60,474 nt of DNA from Blautia sp. BIOML-A1 (GTDB lineage Bacteria > Bacillota > Clostridia > Lachnospirales > Lachnospiraceae), in assembly GCF_009883055.1 (NCBI RefSeq), contig NZ_WWVR01000016.1:255-60728 (forward strand), written 5' to 3'. The position numbers were made by a program, and so were the translations under genes. How positions within the stretch are numbered: position 1 is the stretch's first letter; each line of letters starts with the position of its first letter. Below the pieces are notes generated by a model that saw only the letters and a list, made by a program, of their open reading frames with translations, was not told the DNA's origin and ran no database searches. Of this stretch, positions 53,899-60,474 are shown in pieces.

Positions 53899-55736
53899 AA
53901 GAAAAAGCAATAAAAAAACAGAGCTTCCTGAATCGCAAAAAAGCGGAATGGAAGGAAATGAAACTCTGGAATGCAGATGAACTGTGCAGGGTGGACTGGA
54001 TGGTTTCCATCCTGATCCTGACGGTATTGTTTTTTACCTGTGTACATTCGGATGTGAAACTGACAGGAAACAGATCTTTCCTGATGTATAAGCACTTTAC
54101 GGATTTTTATCAGGCAAGCTATGAGCAGTCCGGTGGTTACTGGGCGAATTATCTGCCGAGTACCTTTATCGCCTATGCAATCTGGAATCTGCCGCTTTAT
54201 CTGACAGGGCATGCTCCGGAGGCAATCCTTACAAACAGCTTTGTCAATCTGATGTGGTACAAGCTTCTGCCGGTGATCATTTACTTTGTCACGGCACAGC
54301 TTATTTATCATATTGGTAAGGAAATGGAATTTGGAGAGAAAAAATCTCTCCTGTGCAAATTTGCCTTTCTGGTATTTCCGATGGGTGTCTTCAGCCAGTT
54401 TATTTTCAGCCAGTATGACATCTTTACCGTATTCTTTATGGTACTGGGACTGTATTTCTTCCTGAAAAACAAAATGTGGCAGTTTGCACTGGCATTCGGA
54501 ATGGCGAGTACGTTCAAATATCATGCGGTACTGTACTTTGCGGCACTGCTTCTTCTGAAGGAGAAAAAAATCCGCAATCTGATCCGCTATACCTTAATCA
54601 TGGCAGTTCCCCTTATGGTAGAAATCCTGCCGAATCTCAGCTCCGATGCATTCCGCAGAAATGTGTTTGGGTTCAGTGCACTTGAATATGTCAAAAAACC
54701 ATTTAGTGTAGGCTTTTTCAGCGGGATCAATCTGATGGCAGCGGTTGCGGCCTTTGTGCTGGTCTGGGCTTATCAGAAAAAAGTGGACAAAGATGCCACG
54801 GCTTCCTGGGCAGTATTTTTCTGTGTGGCAGTGAGCTTTTCTGTGTTCGGATTTTCCACCTGGAATCCACAGTGGGTACTTCTGATGGCACCGTTCCTCG
54901 TTTTGAATATCTTCATGAACGAGAATGGAAGTCTGCTTCTGATGATCACGAACATCTTTATGCTGGCGATGTATATTTTCTGCAGCCAGAGCATGGTAGA
55001 TGAAAGAGTTTTGAATGGCGGAATCCTGAAATATATTCTTAAGGACAGGAATTTTGCCGTGCGCATGTGGGATATTTACCGATTCCATGATCAGGAGCTT
55101 CTCTGTACAGCGATGTGGATCGTGCTTCTCTTGTATGTTGTCTTTGGACATCCTCGTTATCACAGTAAAAAAGGCAGTACGATCTCCAGAGGTTTGGTAT
55201 GGCAGATCCGTGCAGCCTTCCTCTTTGGAGTGGCAGCCTTTGTACTTCCGATGTCTGTCTGTGCAATGGGCGTTCTGCAGGGCAAAACAGTCTTCTTTGA
55301 CAACAGCCGCCAGAATATGGAGATGGAAAATGTCGTCATGCTGGAACGTGATCATCCGATCATCCAGGAACTTACCGCAGATGGAAAAGAGATCACGGGC
55401 ATCAAGATCCGTGTATATACAGAGACAAATCTTGATCTCTACAGCCTGAAAGTGGTACTTCGCGATAAAGACTCCGGTGAGGTGCTTTATGAGAGTGAGG
55501 GCGATACTTACGGTCTCAAAGAAAATACGGCACTTTACTCCTTCCTGAAGCATTCGGTAGAAGTGGAGAACGGAAAAACTTATCAGCTTGAGATCACAAC
55601 TGATGCACCGCAGAACAGCGGAATCGGTCTGTATTGTGTCACAGCAGGAAAATCTCCGGAACAGCTTGTCCAGCCGCACGATGAAGAGCACCCGGAAAAA
55701 CGCAGCCTTCAGATGTGTGTTACAGGAATTGAGTAA
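53895..55736 (+). CDS. GT-C-type membrane glycosyltransferase
   Basis: 613 aa. Polytopic, about 11 helices (VSILILTVLFFTCVHSDVKL, TFIAYAIWNLPLYLTGHAPE, FAFLVFPMGVFSQFIFSQYD and others). The first loop contains VHSDVKLTGNRSF, with the Asp expected in such enzymes. The C-terminal 170 residues form a soluble beta-rich domain, probably extracytoplasmic. Directly after a GtrB-type gene, so the pair likely transfers a polyprenyl-phosphate sugar to the surface glycan, as in Gtr side-branch systems. Last gene of the cluster. Confidence 0.8.
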   Translation: MKEKAIKKQSFLNRKKAEWKEMKLWNADELCRVDWMVSILILTVLFFTCVHSDVKLTGNRSFLMYKHFTDFYQASYEQSGGYWANYLPSTFIAYAIWNLPLYLTGHAPEAILTNSFVNLMWYKLLPVIIYFVTAQLIYHIGKEMEFGEKKSLLCKFAFLVFPMGVFSQFIFSQYDIFTVFFMVLGLYFFLKNKMWQFALAFGMASTFKYHAVLYFAALLLLKEKKIRNLIRYTLIMAVPLMVEILPNLSSDAFRRNVFGFSALEYVKKPFSVGFFSGINLMAAVAAFVLVWAYQKKVDKDATASWAVFFCVAVSFSVFGFSTWNPQWVLLMAPFLVLNIFMNENGSLLLMITNIFMLAMYIFCSQSMVDERVLNGGILKYILKDRNFAVRMWDIYRFHDQELLCTAMWIVLLLYVVFGHPRYHSKKGSTISRGLVWQIRAAFLFGVAAFVLPMSVCAMGVLQGKTVFFDNSRQNMEMENVVMLERDHPIIQELTADGKEITGIKIRVYTETNLDLYSLKVVLRDKDSGEVLYESEGDTYGLKENTALYSFLKHSVEVENGKTYQLEITTDAPQNSGIGLYCVTAGKSPEQLVQPHDEEHPEKRSLQMCVTGIE

Positions 55737-55880
55737 AAGAGCTGGAAATTTTTATCAGAATTTTTATAAAAATTTTGTAAAGTTGTGTTAAAATTCAAAT
55801 GGATGTGTTATAATGGTCACATAGACAACCGGATTGGTTGAATATAAGCATCCAAAATAAACAGCAAAGGGGATGGGACT

Positions 55881-56408
55881 ATGAAATTTATTATTAGTGG
55901 AAAGAACATCACAGTATCCCAAGGACTCAGAACAGCCGTTGAGGACAAACTCGGTAAACTGGAGCGTTATTTTACTCCTGACACAGAAGTTATCGTAACT
56001 TTAAGTGTCGAAAAAGAAAGACAGAAAATCGAGGTTACAATCCCGGTAAAAGGAAATATCATCAGATCCGAGCAGGTAAGCAACGATATGTATGTATCCA
56101 TCGATCTGGTAGAGGAAGTTATCGAGCGTCAGCTTCGTAAATACAAAAATAAAATCGTAGACAAACAGCAGGCCGCAGCCAATTTCCAGAAGGAATACAT
56201 TGACAGAGATTATGAGGAGGATGATGAGGTTAAGATCATCCGTACCAAGAAATTCGGTATCAAGCCAATGTATCCGGAAGATGCATGTGTACAGATGGAA
56301 CTTCTGGGACACAATTTTTTCGTATTCTTTAACGCAGAGACAGAGCAGGTAAATGTTGTTTACAAACGTAAAGGCAATACCTACGGTTTAATAGAGCCGG
56401 AGTTCTAA
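55881..56408 (+). CDS. hpf: Ribosome hibernation-promoting factor, long form (HPF/RaiA)
   Basis: 175 aa after AAAGGGGATGGG. The N-terminal domain (MKFIISGKNITVSQGLRTAV, then YVSIDLVEEVIERQLRKYKN) binds the 30S decoding site. The C-terminal domain (IIRTKKFGIKPMYPEDACVQ, NVVYKRKGNTYGLIEPEF) dimerises long HPF to form 100S ribosomes in stationary phase. Length is normal for the Gram-positive long form. Confidence 0.95.
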   Translation: MKFIISGKNITVSQGLRTAVEDKLGKLERYFTPDTEVIVTLSVEKERQKIEVTIPVKGNIIRSEQVSNDMYVSIDLVEEVIERQLRKYKNKIVDKQQAAANFQKEYIDRDYEEDDEVKIIRTKKFGIKPMYPEDACVQMELLGHNFFVFFNAETEQVNVVYKRKGNTYGLIEPEF

Positions 56409-56465
56409 GTCTGAAGTGGAATCGAGGTTGAAGCACTTCTTAAACATTAAATAAAACGTAAACGC

Positions 56466-56495
56466 AGTCCCATCTCTCTTAGGAGGGATGGGACT
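56466..56495 (+). terminator. Hairpin after hpf
   Basis: AGTCCCATC/GGATGGGACT stem over TCTCTTAGGAG; the following run is TATTGG, not T-rich, so termination is uncertain. Confidence 0.5.
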
Positions 56496-56544
56496 TATTG
56501 GTAAAAAGGGCTGCTGTGGACAGCAGCGAAAAGGGAAAGGAATC

Positions 56545-57756
56545 ATGAATAACAAGAAAAACCTGAAAATGAAACCCGTAGGCAGCGAATATATGGAACA
56601 GTACAATGCCCTTCTACGCTATGTGTTCCAGGTGACAGAACAGGAACTGAGTTCCATCGGATGGCAGGAACGTGAGATCATCCGCGCCAAATTTCCAACC
56701 ATGGAAAAGGCAGATGTGATCGGATGGTTTGATGACGACAATCTTGTTTCTCAGGTGGCAGTCTACCCTATGCAGGCACGTATTTTTGGTAAAACCTATG
56801 CCATGGGCGGTCTTACCGGAGTCGGAACCTACCCGGAATACTCCAATATGGGTCTGATGCACAAGCTTCTTGAGCAGGCACTCAAGAACATGAAGGAGCG
56901 TGGCCAGGATATCTGCTATCTGTATCCATATTCCATTCCATATTACCGTCGCAAGGGCTGGGAGATTATCTCGGACAAAATCTCCTATGAGATCAAGGAT
57001 TACCAGCTTCCGAAGAACCATCAGGTTCCGGGGGATGTACGCCGCGTTGATACTGAGGGCGAAGAACTGAAGGCAGCTTATAACCGCTATGCCATGCGGA
57101 CACACGGTGCGATCCTCCGTGATGATCTGGCATGGAATGAGTACTGGCTGTGGGACTCCGATGATATTATGGCAGCCGTCTACTATAACGAGAATAATGA
57201 ACCGGACGGCTATGTGATCTACTGGATCGCGAAGGAAGTTTTTCATATCAAGGACATGATCTTCAATAATGAAGAGGCAAGAACCGGACTGTGGAATTTC
57301 GTTGCGGCACACTTTTCCATGATCAATCAGGTGGAGGGCGATACCTACACCGATGAACCACTGGCATTTCTTCTGGAGGATGCAAGTATCAAGGAAATAA
57401 TCTCACCATACTATATGGGAAGAATCGTAGATTTTGTCTCCTTCATCGAGAAGTATCCGTTTAAACCGAGCGTTCTTGACCGTGAATGGAAGTTTAAGCT
57501 GATCGATCCGGTCATGGAATGCAATCAGGGAAATTTCAGCCTGACGATCTCCAGAGAAGGCTGTGGTCAGGTGGTCCGGATTATGGAACCCTGCCAGGAT
57601 GAGATAAATATCCAGACCATGACTACTATGCTGATGGGCTACAAACGCCCTGAATATCTTGCAAGGATCGGAAGGATTAAGGCAGCCGAGTGGACCATCG
57701 ACATGCTTGAAGATGCGATCGAGCAGCAGACACCGTACATATCGGATTATTTCTAA
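56545..57756 (+). CDS. Eis-like GNAT-family N-acetyltransferase
   Basis: 403 aa from the ATG at 56545 with AAAGG upstream. First GNAT domain with the acetyl-CoA segment GGLTGVGTYPEYSNMGLMHK, then YLYPYSIPYYRRKGWEIISD; a second GNAT-like domain (LRDDLAWNEYWLWD) and a C-terminal sterol-carrier-like domain (LINP-type region LKLIDPVMECNQGNFSLTIS). This three-part layout is that of Eis/COG4552 acetyltransferases, which acetylate amines including aminoglycosides or peptides. Natural substrate unknown. Confidence 0.87.
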   Translation: MNNKKNLKMKPVGSEYMEQYNALLRYVFQVTEQELSSIGWQEREIIRAKFPTMEKADVIGWFDDDNLVSQVAVYPMQARIFGKTYAMGGLTGVGTYPEYSNMGLMHKLLEQALKNMKERGQDICYLYPYSIPYYRRKGWEIISDKISYEIKDYQLPKNHQVPGDVRRVDTEGEELKAAYNRYAMRTHGAILRDDLAWNEYWLWDSDDIMAAVYYNENNEPDGYVIYWIAKEVFHIKDMIFNNEEARTGLWNFVAAHFSMINQVEGDTYTDEPLAFLLEDASIKEIISPYYMGRIVDFVSFIEKYPFKPSVLDREWKFKLIDPVMECNQGNFSLTISREGCGQVVRIMEPCQDEINIQTMTTMLMGYKRPEYLARIGRIKAAEWTIDMLEDAIEQQTPYISDYF

Positions 57757-57819
57757 GATTAATGATTTAATGAAAAAGATTACAGAAATTGCACCGTATG
57801 CTTGCAGAAAAGGAACAAA

Positions 57820-58254
57820 ATGAAAGAATATAACTATATTTCTGTTCTGGACGGATTTTTGAGAGCGAAAATATATCTGTGGATGATAAATGTTATTCTC
57901 TATGTAAGGTCATTTCGTGTAGCGGAAATTTTTCTGCTGGCTGGAATACTATTGATGGGAGTCAGCATATTGTGTTCTTCTGCTATAAACAGAAAAAGAT
58001 GGATAACTTCCTGGATGATCAGTTTCTGTGCCTGCTTTATTTATCTTATCTGCTATATTCTGGAAGGTTATGCAGGGGTGATCATACCGATGGGAGGAAT
58101 ATCGGAAGCAGATTCTAATCCAGCAAATGGAATTATTATGATGTTATATACTGCGGTGTTTTGGGGCGTGGCAGTGGCAGTTCGTATTGTGTCAGGCATT
58201 TTTTGTTCGGTGATGAATAAACCTGGTTCTTCCAGGAGGAACACATATTTATGA
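57820..58254 (+). CDS. Unrecognised small membrane protein
   Basis: 144 aa from the ATG at 57820 (AAAGGAAC upstream). Four hydrophobic segments: AKIYLWMINVILYVRSF, AEIFLLAGILLMGVSILC, SWMISFCACFIYLICYIL and MLYTAVFWGVAVAVRIVSG. No family recognised. It stands alone between the acetyltransferase gene and a convergent terminator. Confidence 0.6.
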   Translation: MKEYNYISVLDGFLRAKIYLWMINVILYVRSFRVAEIFLLAGILLMGVSILCSSAINRKRWITSWMISFCACFIYLICYILEGYAGVIIPMGGISEADSNPANGIIMMLYTAVFWGVAVAVRIVSGIFCSVMNKPGSSRRNTYL

Positions 58255-58257
58255 GAA

Positions 58258-58313
58258 AAAAGAAGGTACTGTAGAGTCATCGAACATGATGATTTTACAG
58301 TACCTTCTTTTAT
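58258..58313. terminator. Terminator, probably shared by convergent transcripts
   Basis: AAGAAGGTACTGTA pairs with TACAGTACCTTCTT, with TTTTATTTT following on the plus strand and a matching A run before it for the minus strand. Confidence 0.82.
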
Positions 58314-58321
58314 TTTGAGAA

Positions 58322-58686
58322 TTATTTATTTGTTTCCAGCTGCTCAATCATACGCTTGATAATCTGTTCAGCTTCCTCAGGTTTGTAGTAAACATCCGGA
58401 TCCATATTTGTCAGGAAGTTCTGGAAGATCTGCAGGATAAATGGTTCCGTGATCGCAAAGCACATATGATCTCCGGAATTTGTCTGGTAAGTGAGTGAAC
58501 AGGTGTTGCCACAGAGACACATGCGAAGATTCTCAGACAGATGATTCAGAGGCTTCTTTAACAAAGCTTAGCAAGAATTCTCCTACCTCTTCAGGTAGTG
58601 AGATGAATTGTGGAGCTGAGCATAAATGCTCAAAAGAATCTTGTAAATAAAGAGAAGAAACACTTGTTCTGATAGCGGGTTTGTAT
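58322..58686 (-). pseudogene. Frameshifted 3' remnant of an unknown gene
   Basis: The last 80 codons (ending EEAEQIIKRMIEQLETNK) are open from 58564, but lack a good start or ribosome site. Another frame upstream, open from about 58686, reads SAPQFISLPEEVGEFLLSFV then KEASESSV and a stop. Removing one base near 58548-58551 joins them as KEALNHLSENLRMCLC, a sensible continuation. So the gene has a +1 frameshift and no visible start codon. The product is not recognised. It lies next to the IS110 element, whose arrival may have broken it. Confidence 0.5.
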
Positions 58687-58689
58687 TAT

Positions 58690-58870
58690 AATAGAGCAGA
58701 AAGAACAAAATGTTCAAAGACAATGATTGAAATCATTTATCAACATATAGAAATAAGACTAACTATTAAAAGTCAAGCCTTAAAATGATATTTTTTGAAT
58801 AAAGTACAGAAATGTATTTTATATATATTTGGAACTTAGTTAGAGTTCCTTGAACCTTGAAAACTGCATG
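58690..58870. other. Gene-free AT-rich stretch with an orphan promoter
   Basis: A promoter-like pair TTGTTC (58664-58669)/TATAAT (58687-58692), 17 bases apart, points into it. It contains small hairpins (GAACA-AAA-TGTTC near 58706; AATGATT/AATCATT near 58722). No ORF of note is seen. Confidence 0.4.
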
Positions 58871-58896
58871 ACAAAAAGAGCATCGTGATAGGTGCT
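58871..58896 (-). terminator. Terminator of the IS110-family transposase gene
   Basis: On the minus strand GAGCACC-TATCAC-GATGCTC is followed by TTTTTG, 27 bases after the transposase stop. Confidence 0.7.
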
Positions 58897-58923
58897 CAAA
58901 AAGGAGTATTGAATTAGAAAGAT

Positions 58924-60099
58924 TTAAGCTGCTTTTATGTATTGCTGCTTTGTTTTTTCAAGATGATAAATTACTCGAACCAATTTTTTTGCAGCGTGCG
59001 ATATGGCAACATTGTAATGCTTACCTTCCGCTCGTTTTTTAGCAAGATAGGCTGCAAATGTTGGATCCCAGTGGCAGACATACTTGGTGGCATTGTACAG
59101 AGCGTATCGCAGGTATCTGGATCCACGTTTTTCCATATGTGCGTAAGCACCATCCAGTTGTCCAGATTGATATGTTGATGGCGAAAAGCCGGCATAAGCT
59201 AAGATTTTATCAGGAGAATCAAAACGACTGAAATCATCAATCTCGGCAATGATCATGGCTCCCATGCGATAACTGATTCCAGGAATACTGAGAATCGGGG
59301 AGTTGATTTTATCCATGATGATTTTGATTTCATTTTCGATTTCGTCAATCTCGGAATCAAGTTCCTGAATCAACTTGATGGTGTGTTTTAGTTCAAGTGA
59401 TTTCGCTGGCATATTTGAGCCGATAGAAGCTCTTGCAGCATCTCTAAATGTGATTGCTGTTTCCTTGCCGTAATGACCTTTTGAGGATTCAGAAAGTAGA
59501 TTGGTAAGTCTGGTAAGGTGAGCATTGGCTACTTGTTTTGCACCGGGAAATTCAGAGCGCATTGCATAAACAGATGCCATATGAAGTTGAGGAACCAGCT
59601 TTTCCAATTCAGGAAAAAGAATACAGACAAGTCTGGAAATGGAAGTTTTTAGTTTTGCACGTTCTTTTACCTTATCAAAACGATAACGGATTAATGACTT
59701 TAGTTCCTCGTTGTGGTAAGATGTGTCTGAGTAGGACTTTAAGTTCACATCAGACATTAGCATGGAAGCAATCGTGCGGGCATCTACTTTATCCGTTTTC
59801 GTCTGTCTAAGGCTTAGACTTTTTCTGTATAGATTGGTATGTAACGGATTGATAACATAGGCGGGCAAACCTTTATCAATGAGATATCCAAGAAGATTGT
59901 AACTGTAATGTCCAGTGGCTTCCAGTCCTACTTTTATTTTTGTTACGTCATCCATAACGGATTCAATCTTTTGATAAAGTTCACTAAAGCCATCTAAGTT
60001 GTTGGAGATGGTAAATGCTTTAAATAACACTTCTCCATCAGCGTTGGTGATAAAGCAATCATGCTTATCTTTAGCAACATCAATTCCTACGTAAATCAT
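58924..60099 (-). CDS. IS110-family transposase (bridge-RNA-guided recombinase type)
   Basis: 391 aa, normal length, from the ATG at 60099 with AAGGGAGAT upstream. N-terminal RuvC-like DEDD domain: YVGIDVAKDKHDCF (first Asp), VGLEATGHYSYNL (Glu) and RQTKTDKVDARTIASML (two Asp). A coiled-coil (QELDSEIDEIENEIKIIMDK) links to the C-terminal transposase_20 domain, ILSIPGISYRMGAMIIAEI and AYAGFSPSTYQSGQ, whose Ser is the family's second-site nucleophile. All catalytic residues appear intact, so it may be active. Confidence 0.93.
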   Translation of the reverse strand: MIYVGIDVAKDKHDCFITNADGEVLFKAFTISNNLDGFSELYQKIESVMDDVTKIKVGLEATGHYSYNLLGYLIDKGLPAYVINPLHTNLYRKSLSLRQTKTDKVDARTIASMLMSDVNLKSYSDTSYHNEELKSLIRYRFDKVKERAKLKTSISRLVCILFPELEKLVPQLHMASVYAMRSEFPGAKQVANAHLTRLTNLLSESSKGHYGKETAITFRDAARASIGSNMPAKSLELKHTIKLIQELDSEIDEIENEIKIIMDKINSPILSIPGISYRMGAMIIAEIDDFSRFDSPDKILAYAGFSPSTYQSGQLDGAYAHMEKRGSRYLRYALYNATKYVCHWDPTFAAYLAKKRAEGKHYNVAISHAAKKLVRVIYHLEKTKQQYIKAA

Positions 60100-60109
60100 A
60101 ATAAATCTC

Positions 60110-60395
60110 CCTTGAAATGTATTAATTATTAATGCTGTTTTAGAACCACAGGGTGCTCCTTGCGATTGTAACCTCGTTCTAAATAAACCGTCATGCGGTA
60201 TCTAACTGATTAACAAATGAACAAAGAGACTGTGGTTGGAGCCTTACTTAAACCATCGAGTGGTAGGTGAAAAAAAAACAATCCACAGCATCTTATATAT
60301 CATAGTCGAACCTACAGAAGAGGTAAAGAAAAGACTATGACTTAATAGTTATAAAGACCTTGGAGAAGGTCCCTAAAAACCACTACTATATAATA
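60110..60395 (-). ncRNA. Candidate bridge RNA region of the IS110 element
   Basis: The 300 bases upstream of the transposase are free of genes and rich in pairing. AGAAC/GTTCT encloses 60142-60180. CTGTGG (60230-60235) pairs with CCACAG (60283-60288) around CCA-TCGAG-TGG. CATAGTC (60301-60307) pairs with GACTATG (60333-60339) with ACCT/AGGT inside, and GACCTT-GGAG-AAGGTC lies at 60356-60371. In IS110-group elements the bridge RNA is encoded at this side, on the transposase strand. Its two guide loops were not assigned, and some hairpins may be ends of the neighbouring TnpB element. Confidence 0.45.
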
Positions 60396-60399
60396 CGAG

Positions 60400-60474
60400 G
60401 TGAGGAAAATAAACCGGGCAGTAAAAATAAGAATCTATCCAAATGCAGAACAACGTGTGCAGATAGAAAAAACA
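60400..60474 (+). CDS. tnpB: TnpB-like (IS200/IS605 OrfB) protein, N-terminus only (3' end outside window)
   Basis: The 25 visible codons read VRKINRAVKIRIYPNAEQRV and on, the typical TnpB start (M-N-R-A-x-K-x-R-I-Y-P-N). Starting at the GTG at 60400 gives VRKI before it. The position where relatives have ATG carries ATA (60409), with AGGTGAGG just upstream, so the original start may have been lost. TnpB is the RNA-guided nuclease of these elements; its guide RNA would lie beyond the window. Confidence 0.75.
   Translation, partial: MRKINRAVKIRIYPNAEQRVQIEKT

Larger units (their letters stand above)
58871..60399 (-). mobile_element. IS110-family insertion sequence (boundaries approximate)
   Basis: One transposase gene with a short 3' side (about 50 bases) and a long structured 5' side (60100-60399). 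IS110 elements lack clear terminal inverted repeats and make no obvious duplications, so exact ends cannot be fixed. The start of a TnpB gene abuts the 5' side, which may mean the outer part belongs to a second element. Confidence 0.6.

Noticed and set aside
54594..55691. 365-codon minus-strand open frame opposite the GT-C gene
   Set aside because: Composition follows the antisense of a membrane-protein gene and no motif is recognisable.
58840..58876. Words resembling the rRNA spacer before 23S genes (CCTTGAAAACTGCAT)
   Set aside because: Only a short match, with no rRNA or tRNA sequence around it; kept as a curiosity since an IS may have captured it.

Overview
The window looks like chromosome from a strict anaerobe of the Bacillota, most likely a gut Lachnospiraceae. 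The grounds are moderate GC with AT-rich spacers, strong AGGAGG-type ribosome sites, TTGACA/TATAAT promoters with 17-base spacers, T-box, cobalamin and TPP leaders, a GlpP antitermination system, a PadR/DUF1700/DUF4097 triad and an acetolactate-synthase-like enzyme in a wall-glycan cluster. No rRNA, tRNA or CRISPR array was recognised. Family calls come from reading motifs by eye; no database search was possible.

Layout. 1-2580: end of a CoA-disulfide reductase/rhodanese gene, a Crp/Fnr-type regulator and a divergent DUF134-NifX fusion. 2729-14370: an AraC regulator, then a cobalamin riboswitch with its terminator, then a nine-gene operon. That operon encodes a nickel/peptide-type ABC importer (two permeases, two ATPases, binding protein), two related SAM methyltransferases and a pair of exporter-fold ABC proteins. 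It is a candidate cobalt, metallophore or corrinoid uptake system. 14391-16246: PadR, DUF1700 and DUF4097 genes behind palindromic operators. 16317-24557: a GMP synthase lacking its amidotransferase domain, an unrecognised HTH protein, an adenylate-forming enzyme, a 5'-nucleotidase and a MATE pump. 24629-30149: glycerol operon glpP-glpK-glpA-like-glpB-like-DUF1667 with two GlpP-type leader hairpins.

30240-35274: a decayed M6-protease-like fragment, then an isoleucine-type T-box in front of a TRAP transporter. In this transporter the large membrane subunit is fused to two nearly identical substrate-binding domains encoded by a tandem 981-bp duplication. This is the most unusual architecture in the window. 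35597-38801: TPP riboswitch and thiazole genes, including a ThiS-ThiG fusion. 38950-41643: small housekeeping genes. 41811-55736: a cell-surface polysaccharide cluster whose enzymes (CDP-glucose 4,6-dehydratase, RfbH-type 3-dehydratase, TPP-dependent YerE-like enzyme, reductase) match the logic of a yersiniose-type branched CDP-3,6-dideoxyhexose. They sit with a flippase, two CapK-like ligases and GtrB/GT-C glycosyltransferases. 55881-58254: hibernation factor, Eis-like acetyltransferase and a small membrane protein. 58322-60474: a frameshifted remnant, an IS110-family transposase with a structured non-coding end that may specify a bridge RNA, and the start of a TnpB gene cut by the window edge.
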